The notes under the pieces: generated by a model
Told to the model about the DNA's origin: nothing
The model's input: only the letters and a program-made list of their open reading frames with translations
The model's database searches: none
Origin: Runella sp. SP2
GTDB taxonomy: Bacteria > Bacteroidota > Bacteroidia > Cytophagales > Spirosomataceae
DNA length: 64,000 bases
NCBI RefSeq assembly: GCF_003711225.1
Contig: NZ_CP031030.1
Coordinates: 3,224,001-3,288,000, forward strand
Direction of reading: 5' to 3'
Shown here: positions 42,555 to 50,916 of the stretch, piece after piece
How positions within the stretch are numbered: position 1 is the first letter of the stretch
Layout of the letters: each line of letters opens with the position of its first letter
Translations under genes and position numbers: made by a program

Positions 42555-45500
42555 ATGAACGAATTAACCTCCTTTTTAGACACTCAAGGATTTACAAAAG
42601 CAGCGAAAATCGACACGCTGAAAGTAACCCTTTCTCCCGTCAAACATGAAGATGATAATGTTGACATTCCAAGCCCCGATAAACGGTATTATTGGGATGG
42701 GAAGGTGTTTGGGTTGCATGTTAGTAATGTAGAGTGGGAGGCTAGCGTATGGGATACTCTGATAGCGTTGCTCACTAAAAATAAAGCCAAGATAGAAGTT
42801 TTATACTTGGGTAATACCGATAGAGAGGGACTAAGTGTAGCGTCTTTCCCAGCACTTCACTACTTAAACCTTTTTGCCAACCATAGGATTAAGACATTAA
42901 CCCTCAAGGATTGCCCCCAATTAGCAAGCCTCAGAACCTATGGTTGTGACGTTTTACAAAAAATAGAATTAAGAGGTACTTTTCTAAAATTAGAAAAGTT
43001 GGATGTGTCGTACTGCCCAAGCCTTGATGAACTGATTTTCCCTACTCACTTTCCAAAACTCCGTTTTCTTCATGCTATCGAAACCAAACTGGAAAACGAT
43101 TACATAACTTTGGGGGGGTATTTCGATGGGGAGTTGCGGGAAAAAATTTCAGTAGTTAGAAGACAAAACAGTATTACAACATTATTAAAACCCTTAGAGC
43201 AGGAAATTGACGTATTACTTTCTGAGAATATTAATTACGATGAATTTGGCAATATCATTTTCCTTGATTTAGGGCATTTGGGGTTATCTAAATTACCCGA
43301 ATCTTTGTTCAAAATTCAAACCTTAGAACACTTATGTTTAGGCTCTTATTATCCACAGGAGTTAAACGAATTCACCAATGTAACCTATGTAGCATCAAAA
43401 TATTCTAAAGAATATCCAAACAGAAACAATAAATTTATCTCCGAGTCTTTAAAAAACTTAGCTCAATTTGAAAATATAAAAAGTTTATTCTTAAACTCAA
43501 TTGGGCTAAACAATTTAGATTTTTTAAAAGGAATATCCGCCTTAGTAAGTTTAGATATTTCGGGCAACACTTCACTAATTAATTTTTCCTCTTTATTGAA
43601 TCTCAAAGAATTAAAGTTATTTCACGCCTCTTCAATTCCATCACTAACTAATGAGAATTTAAAATTACCAAAGCATACTATTAATTTATCATTAAGTAAT
43701 TGTCATTTAGAATCTATGGTTTTTTTAAATGATTTGGAAAACCCTCAAATAGTTTTTTTAGATGGAAATAAAATAGAAACCAAAGAATTGATTGATTTTA
43801 TTTGGTCAGAGGGTAAGCTTCTAGAAAAAAATTTTAATTTTATTACGAATACTATCCCTATATATAAAGGCATATATATCCAAAACAATCCTATCGATGA
43901 AGGATTTTTGAGGTTATTTGACGAAACAGATAACATTAAGAAGACAGAGTTAATAATAAATTATATCAAAAATTATTTTAAAGAAGACGAGGAAATAAAA
44001 GTAAAATTTATCAAGCTCATTCTAATTGGAAACACTCGTGCAGGAAAAACTACACTTTACGATATTATCACTCAAAACACCCCTGCTAAATCGGACGAGC
44101 CTTCTACTCATGGTGTAAATATTTTCCAAATAGATGAAGAGAAAGAGGAAGAACGTTTTATAATTAAGGGGTACGACTTTGGTGGGCAAGACTACTATCA
44201 TAGTACGCATTGGGCTTATTTTAGCACTAATAACACGGTTTACAGCTTAGTTTTTCGCAGTGATTGGGAGGATAAATTTTATATTCATGACAATGAGTTA
44301 ACCTATCCACTTGATTATTGGTTAGATTCCATTCGAAAAATTTCAAGAATTGAAAATAATGCTTCTACCATCGATGATATTCATGTTCAACTCATTCAAA
44401 ACAAATACGGAGAAGCAATTCAAGACCTAAATGTAAAATCTACTAAAGAGAGTTTCAAAGAGTTAAATATCGTTTATTACAAAGATAACGAGCATAATCT
44501 TAAAGATATTTTGAAAGGTTCCGATTCAGGGTACCGTGAAAAATTTCTTCAAAACCTTAGAGGTAAAGCTCAAATTAGAGGTATTCAGAAAAAACAATTA
44601 GAGTTTATAAAGTTTTTGAAGGAGAAAACCGATTTAGGTATTTTACCTCGAAAGATAGTATTTGAATATAATGAAAAACTTGAATGGATTGAGGCAGCCT
44701 TAAAAAATGCTCATAATACCTATGATATTATTGATTTGAAAGGTAATAAAAACGCAAGTGAATATCAATTTCTGAAGGATTATATTATCACAGATATTTC
44801 TAAATTTAACAACTATATTTTCCTTATTTTAGAACGCGGAGGAGACGCTTATTTCACTGAAGATGATGCAAGAGACAAAATAGAAAACCAACCAACAATT
44901 GAATTTCAGAAAAAGGGATTAGTTTCATTTCTTGCAGATGTAAACTACCTTAAATTTGTAATAGAATTTATCCAACTATATAAAATTGCCTTTAAACTGC
45001 CAAATGAAAATGGCAAATACTTAGCCCCTGCATTTTTATCAGAAAAACTAAGTAAGCCAGAAGAGTTATTTATCAAAACCTTCCAAAAACCAATTTTCGA
45101 GTATAGATTTCGTGCTTTTTACCATGGAAATATCTTTACTGAGATAGTTTTGGAGTTTATTAAAGAGTTGCTCAAAGAAAATAAATGGATGTATTTATTG
45201 AAGAAAAACCATGTATTTCTGCATGACAAAAACGAAACAAGATTCCTGTACGTAAACTTCGGTTTAGACAAAAAAGAAAATTTTCCTATTTTGAAAATAT
45301 ATAATCATAGTTTATATGGTGTGAGTGACACCTTTATCGAAAAAACGCATAAAAATTTAGATAAGATAATGAATTTTCCTATTTTCCCCGATAATATAGA
45401 ATCAGAGTCAGAGGAAGAAAAGAGGAGGATAGAAGAGGAATTTGAAATAAAATTAAAAGATTTTACGATTGAGAAAATCGTATATAACAAGTACAAAGAA

Positions 45501-46163
45501 GCTTTAGGGTTTAAGGAACTTATATGTCAGAAAAACATGAGTGAAAATAACAAAGACAGTCAATCTATTTATTATCAAAGCAAATTTTTTAGAAAGGGAG
45601 ATTATAAGCTTTTTTTACCAAAACACAAACAGATAAAATACCCTATGAAAAAGATTTTCATTTCATACTCAAAATTCGATGAAAAATACAAAGAGGAGCT
45701 AAAGAGTCACCTGATAACATTAAAAAGAAGGGATTTAATTGAGACATTCGATGATAGAGACATTGAATCAGGCGATAAGTTTGACCATGTTATCAAACAG
45801 AAAATCAAAGATTGTGATGTTTTTATCTGTTTGATAAGTGTCAATTTTTTGAATGTAGATTACATCATCGAACAGGAAATACCCCTAGCCATTTCAGAAG
45901 GAAAAACTGTTCTCCCCATTGTTATCAAGCCATGTGATTGGTACGAAATGCCTTTATTTAAAGGGATTGAAGATAAAAGCCTAAATTTAGGTGCTTTCAA
46001 TGCCCATGACAAAGCCACGATTTTAACATTAAGACCCGAATATAAAGGGAAACGAGATGAGCAAGGGAATAAACAAATCAAAGAATTTACCGAAACTGAG
46101 CGTGATTTCATGTGGTTTCAAGTAGTTGAGGAAATAAAAAAAATTATAGCAAGAACAACTTAG
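42555..46163 (+). CDS. LRR-Roc GTPase-TIR protein, NLR-like
   Basis: A 1202-residue protein in three parts. Residues about 60-450 are degenerate leucine-rich repeats (for example LDLGHLGLSKLPESLFKIQTL, LVSLDISGNTSLINF). Residues about 485-660 are a Roc-type GTPase: P-loop GNTRAGKT (492-499), DFGGQDYY (D541) and QNKYG (N616) for base recognition. About 690-1000 is a COR-like helical linker. A TIR domain begins at residue 1031 (KKIFISYSKFDEKYKEEL) with DRDIESGDKF and YIIEQEI, where the NADase glutamate is expected. It is AT-rich compared with its neighbours, suggesting acquisition. Defence through NAD+ depletion or signalling is inferred. Confidence 0.88.
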   Translation: MNELTSFLDTQGFTKAAKIDTLKVTLSPVKHEDDNVDIPSPDKRYYWDGKVFGLHVSNVEWEASVWDTLIALLTKNKAKIEVLYLGNTDREGLSVASFPALHYLNLFANHRIKTLTLKDCPQLASLRTYGCDVLQKIELRGTFLKLEKLDVSYCPSLDELIFPTHFPKLRFLHAIETKLENDYITLGGYFDGELREKISVVRRQNSITTLLKPLEQEIDVLLSENINYDEFGNIIFLDLGHLGLSKLPESLFKIQTLEHLCLGSYYPQELNEFTNVTYVASKYSKEYPNRNNKFISESLKNLAQFENIKSLFLNSIGLNNLDFLKGISALVSLDISGNTSLINFSSLLNLKELKLFHASSIPSLTNENLKLPKHTINLSLSNCHLESMVFLNDLENPQIVFLDGNKIETKELIDFIWSEGKLLEKNFNFITNTIPIYKGIYIQNNPIDEGFLRLFDETDNIKKTELIINYIKNYFKEDEEIKVKFIKLILIGNTRAGKTTLYDIITQNTPAKSDEPSTHGVNIFQIDEEKEEERFIIKGYDFGGQDYYHSTHWAYFSTNNTVYSLVFRSDWEDKFYIHDNELTYPLDYWLDSIRKISRIENNASTIDDIHVQLIQNKYGEAIQDLNVKSTKESFKELNIVYYKDNEHNLKDILKGSDSGYREKFLQNLRGKAQIRGIQKKQLEFIKFLKEKTDLGILPRKIVFEYNEKLEWIEAALKNAHNTYDIIDLKGNKNASEYQFLKDYIITDISKFNNYIFLILERGGDAYFTEDDARDKIENQPTIEFQKKGLVSFLADVNYLKFVIEFIQLYKIAFKLPNENGKYLAPAFLSEKLSKPEELFIKTFQKPIFEYRFRAFYHGNIFTEIVLEFIKELLKENKWMYLLKKNHVFLHDKNETRFLYVNFGLDKKENFPILKIYNHSLYGVSDTFIEKTHKNLDKIMNFPIFPDNIESESEEEKRRIEEEFEIKLKDFTIEKIVYNKYKEALGFKELICQKNMSENNKDSQSIYYQSKFFRKGDYKLFLPKHKQIKYPMKKIFISYSKFDEKYKEELKSHLITLKRRDLIETFDDRDIESGDKFDHVIKQKIKDCDVFICLISVNFLNVDYIIEQEIPLAISEGKTVLPIVIKPCDWYEMPLFKGIEDKSLNLGAFNAHDKATILTLRPEYKGKRDEQGNKQIKEFTETERDFMWFQVVEEIKKIIARTT

Positions 46164-46290
46164 ACTATATTTTAATACCTCTTTGGCTGAATTGAGGTAA
46201 GCTATGTATTTCACCACCTATCCCACCCCTCCCTCAAGTCAAATTAAAAATTGTGTGACATTTATCATACAATTTTGGGGGATGTGAGCG

Positions 46291-46298
46291 TATCTTTG
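46291..46298 (+). promoter_or_regulatory. -7 promoter element TATCTTTG
   Basis: An exact TAnnTTTG match lies 22 bp before the ATG at 46320. No good -33 TTG exists at the normal distance, so the promoter is only partly supported. Confidence 0.4.
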
Positions 46299-46319
46299 TG
46301 GCGATTTCAACATCAATCC

Positions 46320-46715
46320 ATGAACGGCAAGAGGATAATCGCCTACTTTTTATTCGCTCTCCTCAGCATCAAAATGCTGTTGGTGCCGTTTGTGTATCTG
46401 GATTTTGAGCTGCGTAAAGAGTTCATTATCAAAAATCTCTGCGAAAATCGTTTCAAGCCTCAGCTTCATTGCGACGGGAAATGTTACCTCGCCAAACAGC
46501 TCACCAAAGTAGCCGAAGGCCACGCCCGCGAAGAAGCCCAAAAGCAGCAAGATACCTTCAAAAAAATCACCCAAGAGGTGTTTGATGAGCTTACGTTTGT
46601 GTTTTTACCCGTTCAGATGACAAATGCTGAACGAGTGTTTAACATTCACTACCTACCCCCTACCACTTCCGAATTCGTCGCCTTACTGCTGCGCCCCCCT
46701 GCATTTGTTTTTTAA
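46320..46715 (+). CDS. Small Cys-containing membrane protein near the second Mbn pair
   Basis: A 131-residue protein starting at ATG 46320; the longer frame from 46251 is not membrane-like. After an N-terminal hydrophobic anchor (IIAYFLFALLSIKMLLVPFVYL) comes KEFIIKNLCENRFKPQLHCDGKCYLAKQL, with three Cys in a metal-ligand-like pattern, then a charged helix. I do not recognise the family. Its position shortly upstream of MbnP copy B suggests a metal-related role, as inference only. Confidence 0.6.
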   Translation: MNGKRIIAYFLFALLSIKMLLVPFVYLDFELRKEFIIKNLCENRFKPQLHCDGKCYLAKQLTKVAEGHAREEAQKQQDTFKKITQEVFDELTFVFLPVQMTNAERVFNIHYLPPTTSEFVALLLRPPAFVF

Positions 46716-47056
46716 TGCCTTTGTTTAGTTACTTAAGTAATTAAGCTGGATATAATTGATGTTTTAACCCCAGGCCTTTAGGCTGGAGTTATAATATCGC
46801 GAACTTTTCAAGAAATGTGCCTTTAGGCACTACCTATTTGTAGTTATAGGAATCTATTTTCTTGTTTTAGTGTGCCGTAGGCACACAACATCGCTTACAA
46901 GTGGTGTACCTACGGAATACAAAATCGGATGAACCCTCATTGTTCTACAAATATTAAGCCTCTATGAGGCACAAAATCAAGCACTTATCTTGAAAAGTTC
47001 GCATTAAAATATCTCTTTTGATTGTACGCATATTCACTCAAAGCAAAAAATTTCCA
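46716..47056. other. 341-bp spacer holding an inverted-repeat-bounded element
   Basis: No gene was found in this spacer. Most of it is the 204-bp element described at 46799-47002, preceded by a further small hairpin-like word (CCAGGCC, TTTA, GGCTGG near 46770-46786). The remaining 54 bp precede the MbnP gene and should carry its leader. Confidence 0.65.
46799..47002. repeat. 204-bp element with perfect 15-bp terminal inverted repeats
   Basis: GCGAACTTTTCAAGA (46799-46813) and TCTTGAAAAGTTCGC (46988-47002) are exact inverted ends. Inside are several mini-palindromes with CCT/AGG or CCGTAGG cores: GTGCCTTTAGGCAC, GTGTGCCGTAGGCACAC and GCCTCTATGAGGC. No ORF of note is present. The layout is like a MITE or a clustered repeat. 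Confidence 0.75.
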
Positions 47057-47857
47057 ATGAAAAAGTCTTTCTTATTTTCAGCGCTTATAGCGTTGGCAGT
47101 GTCATTTACTATCGTTTCATGTACCAAAGAAGAAGAAATCGGGCCTAATGACAAAAACTCCCTCAGCATTGAGTTTGACAACTACGTAGGGGGCGAAAAA
47201 TTGGTTTTAGGCAGCAAGTCTTATAAAAATTCGCTGGGCGAGGAGTTTACCGTATCAACCCTCAACTATTTTGTGAGCAACTTTTCACTCAAAAAAGCCG
47301 ACGGAAGTGAAGTTAAATTCCCCAATCAATACTTTTTGATTCGCCAAGCCGATACCAAAACCTTGACAGTGACTTTGCCCGACGTTCCTGCGGGAGACTA
47401 TACGTCGATGAGCTACATGATTGGGGTTGACAGCTTAAAAAGCATCTCGGACGTATCGCAACGCACGGGCGTGCTTGACCCTGCTTCGTACGGCACCGAC
47501 AACATGTACTGGTCGTGGAACTCAGGCTATATTTTCTTCAAAATGGAAGGGATTTCTTCGGCAGCTACCACAGCTACAAAATTGTTTCAATTCCACATTG
47601 GAGGCTTTGGTGGCCGTACGTCAGTGACTGCTAATAACCTCCGCACCGTGTCGGCTTCATTTGGTAGCAGCGTAGCGCAGGTTCGCAAAAACATTGCCCC
47701 CACAATTCACGTGGTGACGGACGTGCTGCAAACGTTCAGCCAAGGAACAAGTATTGCCAAAACAAGCGTGATGATGAACCCTGCGGCGGCTAAACCTTTT
47801 GCCGACGGTTACGCTAAAATGTTCAAGGTAGAACACATTCACAACGACAAAATGTAA
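47057..47857 (+). CDS. MbnP-like periplasmic lipoprotein, copy B
   Basis: A 266-residue lipoprotein starting at ATG 47057 (MKKSFLFSALIALAVSF; lipobox TIVSC). The family motifs match copy A: LNYFVSNFSLKKADGSE, SYMIGVDSLKSISDVSQRTGVLDP, MYWSWNSGYIFFKMEG and FHIGGFGGRTSVT. Copies A and B are clear paralogues, separated by about 9 kb and each followed by its own MbnH-like gene. Copper binding is inferred from the family. Confidence 0.85.
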   Translation: MKKSFLFSALIALAVSFTIVSCTKEEEIGPNDKNSLSIEFDNYVGGEKLVLGSKSYKNSLGEEFTVSTLNYFVSNFSLKKADGSEVKFPNQYFLIRQADTKTLTVTLPDVPAGDYTSMSYMIGVDSLKSISDVSQRTGVLDPASYGTDNMYWSWNSGYIFFKMEGISSAATTATKLFQFHIGGFGGRTSVTANNLRTVSASFGSSVAQVRKNIAPTIHVVTDVLQTFSQGTSIAKTSVMMNPAAAKPFADGYAKMFKVEHIHNDKM

Positions 47858-47861
47858 TCGA

Positions 47862-48905
47862 ATGAACAGCAGACGCTGGCGGCTCGTGGCCGTATCATTG
47901 AGTTTTATGGGTTGGCTTGCTTCTTGTTCCTTTTTGGGAGGGGAGGCAAGCCCCGAAACCCTTTTTTCGGTGCCCGCCACTTTTCCGCAGCCGACTTACG
48001 ACCTGAATAAAAATCCCATCACTAACGACGGAGTTGCGCTGGGAAAACAGTTGTTTTTTGACGGTATCCTGTCGCGCGACGGCAGCATTTCTTGCGGTGA
48101 ATGTCACAACCAAAGTCATGCCTTCACCCACCACGGACACGGGTTTAGCCACGGTATCGACAACCAAGAAGGCACCCGCAACGCCCAGCCGCTGATTAAT
48201 TTGGCTTGGCAAGATTCGTTCTTTTGGGATGGCGGGGTATTCGATTTGGATTTATTTTCGATTGCCCCCATTGAAAATCCGCTCGAAATGGACGAAAAAA
48301 TCGGCAACGTTCTCCAAAAATTACGGGCATCAAAAGACTATCCCAAGCTCTTTAAAAAAGCCTACGGCACCGAAGAAATTACGACCGAGCGCTTTTTGAA
48401 GGCATTGTCTCAGTTTATGTTGACGTTGGTTTCGGCCAATTCAAAATACGACCAGTTTTTGGCAGGGAAAGCCCAACTTACCGCCGACGAAACGGCTGGT
48501 TTGCAACTGTTTAAAGACAAAGGCTGCGCCAAATGCCACAGCGGTGCACTTTTTACCGACCATAGTTTTCGTAGCAATGGCTTGTTGCCCGAGTACACGG
48601 GCGATTTGGGTCGTTACCGCATTACCGAAAACGAGGCCGACAAAAACAAATTCAAAGTACCTACCCTCCGCAACATCGAAGTGACCTACCCGTACATGCA
48701 CGATGCACGCTTTTTGAACCTTGAAGCCGTTCTCAAGTTTTATGCCGAAGGGGTCAAAGAAACTGGTAGCCTCGACCCGCTATTGAAACAAAATGGCCGT
48801 TTGGGCATCCCGATGACCGCCGATGAGCAACAAAAAATCATTGCTTTTCTCAAAACACTCACCGACCAAGAGTTTTTGACCAACCCCCGATTTGCTGCAC
48901 CATGA
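47862..48905 (+). CDS. MbnH-like diheme cytochrome c peroxidase, copy B
   Basis: A 347-residue lipoprotein (lipobox WLASC, C22) with haem motifs CGECH (78-82) and CAKCH (222-226). THHGHGFSHG, NLAWQDSFFWDGG and YMHDARFLNLEAVLKFY match copy A. It begins 4 bp after MbnP copy B and ends overlapping the next gene by ATGA, so the three genes are coupled. It probably oxidises the paired MbnP-like protein. Confidence 0.9.
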   Translation: MNSRRWRLVAVSLSFMGWLASCSFLGGEASPETLFSVPATFPQPTYDLNKNPITNDGVALGKQLFFDGILSRDGSISCGECHNQSHAFTHHGHGFSHGIDNQEGTRNAQPLINLAWQDSFFWDGGVFDLDLFSIAPIENPLEMDEKIGNVLQKLRASKDYPKLFKKAYGTEEITTERFLKALSQFMLTLVSANSKYDQFLAGKAQLTADETAGLQLFKDKGCAKCHSGALFTDHSFRSNGLLPEYTGDLGRYRITENEADKNKFKVPTLRNIEVTYPYMHDARFLNLEAVLKFYAEGVKETGSLDPLLKQNGRLGIPMTADEQQKIIAFLKTLTDQEFLTNPRFAAP

Positions 48906-49810
48906 AAAAATCATTTTATGCATTGATACTTACCTTAATGACCATCTCCGCAAGTCACGCTTGTGATATTTGTGGCTGTGGCAATGGAGGCTCATTTTTT
49001 GGAATTTTACCACAATCACATTTACGTTTTGCGGGGGTTCGCTACCGAGTAAAACAATACGAATCACACCTTAGCAGTTCGTTTTTTCGCAGTCGAGAGC
49101 AGTTTCAAACGGCCGAACTTTGGGCGCGTTTTTATCCCTTGAAACGCACGCAACTCATGGTATTAGTCCCGTACAACTGGAATACCCAAACGCTTTACCG
49201 TACCGAAACTCCTCAGAAAATCAGCGGATTGGGCGACGTATCGGCTCTTTTTCACTACAATATTGTGAACACATTTTGGGATTCTACCACGCACAAAATC
49301 GACCAAACCCTCCTCATTGGCGGCGGTATTAAAGCCCCAACGGGCAAGTTTCGGTACGTGGAAGATGGTACCGAAGTAGCTAATGCCAATTTCCAACTCG
49401 GCACGGGAAGTGTTGACTTTGTCGTGAACGCGATTTATAACCTACGTTACCAAACATGGGGTTCCAACGTGGACGTTTCCTACAAAATTAACACCACCAA
49501 CCCCAATCATTATCGGTTTGCCAACCGCCTCAGTGGTTCGGTTTCGGTTTTTCGTACCTTGTCGCTTTCGTCGCTTACTGTTATGCCCAACGCGGGCGTG
49601 TATGTAGAGCATTTTGGGTACGATACCAAAAACGGCCAGAAGAACACGTTCACGGGTGGAACGCTAAGTACGGCAAATGCAGGATTAGAAGTTTATTTCA
49701 AACGAATTTCGGCAGGAATTACGTACCAATCGCCTCTTTATCAGCAGCTTTCGGGCGGAGATTTAAAGCTAAAAAATACCCTTTCAACGCATTTAACTTT
49801 TTTATTTTAA
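48902..49810 (+). CDS. Outer-membrane beta-barrel protein with Cys-rich N-terminus
   Basis: A 302-residue protein with signal peptide (ending SHA) directly followed by CDICGCGNGG, three Cys likely to bind metal or haem-related ligand. The rest is alternating beta strands ending in Phe (LSTHLTFLF), as in outer-membrane transporters. It is translationally coupled to the MbnH-like gene by a 4-bp overlap. A role moving copper or another metal across the outer membrane is inferred from context. Confidence 0.75.
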   Translation: MKKSFYALILTLMTISASHACDICGCGNGGSFFGILPQSHLRFAGVRYRVKQYESHLSSSFFRSREQFQTAELWARFYPLKRTQLMVLVPYNWNTQTLYRTETPQKISGLGDVSALFHYNIVNTFWDSTTHKIDQTLLIGGGIKAPTGKFRYVEDGTEVANANFQLGTGSVDFVVNAIYNLRYQTWGSNVDVSYKINTTNPNHYRFANRLSGSVSVFRTLSLSSLTVMPNAGVYVEHFGYDTKNGQKNTFTGGTLSTANAGLEVYFKRISAGITYQSPLYQQLSGGDLKLKNTLSTHLTFLF

Positions 49811-49811
49811 C

Positions 49812-50333
49812 ATGAAACTTTACCTATTTTTAGTCCTTTTGTGCGCGTCGGTAGTGGCAAACGCCCAAAACCGCACCGCCGAACTTCGTCAAGAACTTAT
49901 CGACGCGTTTGACATGTCGGAAAAGTATAGCCTTAAAATTTGCGACCAAATGCCTGCCGAATTTTATCAATTTAAGGCCACGGATTCCGTGATGACCTTT
50001 GCCGAACAATGGCGCCACTGTGTCATTTTTTCAATCAACCAAATTGCGGGACGCACGGGTGTGGTAAACCCGCTCAAAGAGCGAAAACTACCCAAAGTCA
50101 TGAACAAAGACCAGGTGGTCAGCGAAGTAAAAGCCATGTATGCGTTTATCCGAAAAACCGTTCAGGAGTTGCCCGAAGCCAAATTGTACGAAAAAACGGG
50201 CTTTACAAACGGCGAAATCCCCATGTGGCGCCTGATTTATGCCGTTGAAAACCACATCATACACCACCGTGGACAAGTAATTGTGTATTTACGCTTAAAA
50301 AATATCGTTCCCGAAGGATATGTTGGCTGGTAG
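49812..50333 (+). CDS. Exported DinB-family protein
   Basis: A 173-residue protein with signal peptide (about 1-18, ending NAQ). The DinB-like helical bundle has candidate metal His in QWRHCVIF and ENHIIHHRGQ, the expected positions. It starts one base after the outer-membrane protein, so it is part of the same operon. It differs from the cytoplasmic DinB protein at 359. Being periplasmic suggests a metal-bound enzyme or sensor; the activity is not known. Confidence 0.78.
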   Translation: MKLYLFLVLLCASVVANAQNRTAELRQELIDAFDMSEKYSLKICDQMPAEFYQFKATDSVMTFAEQWRHCVIFSINQIAGRTGVVNPLKERKLPKVMNKDQVVSEVKAMYAFIRKTVQELPEAKLYEKTGFTNGEIPMWRLIYAVENHIIHHRGQVIVYLRLKNIVPEGYVGW

Positions 50334-50368
50334 TTTGTATTTTTGTTACGGCATTCCCGCAATCTATC

Positions 50369-50800
50369 ATGCTACTTGGTTTGCAAATAGATATTACTCA
50401 ACTATCCAAACGCCAGATTCTTCGTCTGCGCCGATGGCTTCTTGTTGCCATTGTTGGAGTAATGTTTATGCAGAGTATATTGACTGCCCTACTGCTATTT
50501 TCGATTGACCATCCTACGTCTTTTCAGGAATCGTATTCAAAATCGGAGCAGGTAGTAAGCAATAAACAGCAAAAAATTAAGCAGCAGCTATTGTCCTTAC
50601 TGGATTTTGGGCAAGAACCCACCAAGAAAAAACAGGCTTCGCTAAACCTCTACGTCTTTAATCTTTTTGTAGAAGAAGTTGCCATCGAAGTGCCCGCCTG
50701 CCTTCCAACGGCTTTTGCTTCCAACGCTGATTTTGCCTATTTGGCGGGAAAAGGTTTGTTGTTTCACCAGAAAATTCCGCATCCTCCACGTACCGTTTAA
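50369..50800 (+). CDS. Hypothetical membrane-anchored protein
   Basis: A 143-residue protein with a basic start (SKRQILRLRRW) and one membrane helix (LLVAIVGVMFMQSILTALLLF), then a charged helical segment and a C-terminal part ending LFHQKIPHPPRTV. The helix-tail layout resembles the 131-residue protein at 46320, which also has an N-terminal anchor, Lys/Gln-rich helix and Pro-rich end, but similarity is weak. It lies between the Mbn set and the cytochrome genes. Family unrecognised. Confidence 0.55.
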   Translation: MLLGLQIDITQLSKRQILRLRRWLLVAIVGVMFMQSILTALLLFSIDHPTSFQESYSKSEQVVSNKQQKIKQQLLSLLDFGQEPTKKKQASLNLYVFNLFVEEVAIEVPACLPTAFASNADFAYLAGKGLLFHQKIPHPPRTV

Positions 50801-50916
50801 TGTCCATTTGATACGCTACTCCGTCGTTCGGTGTAGCGCTTCTTGGTTTCTCTCTGCCGTATTTCAGCAGGGCAGAAGCACCGTATCTCTATGGTTTCAT
50901 TAAACACTTTATTCTC

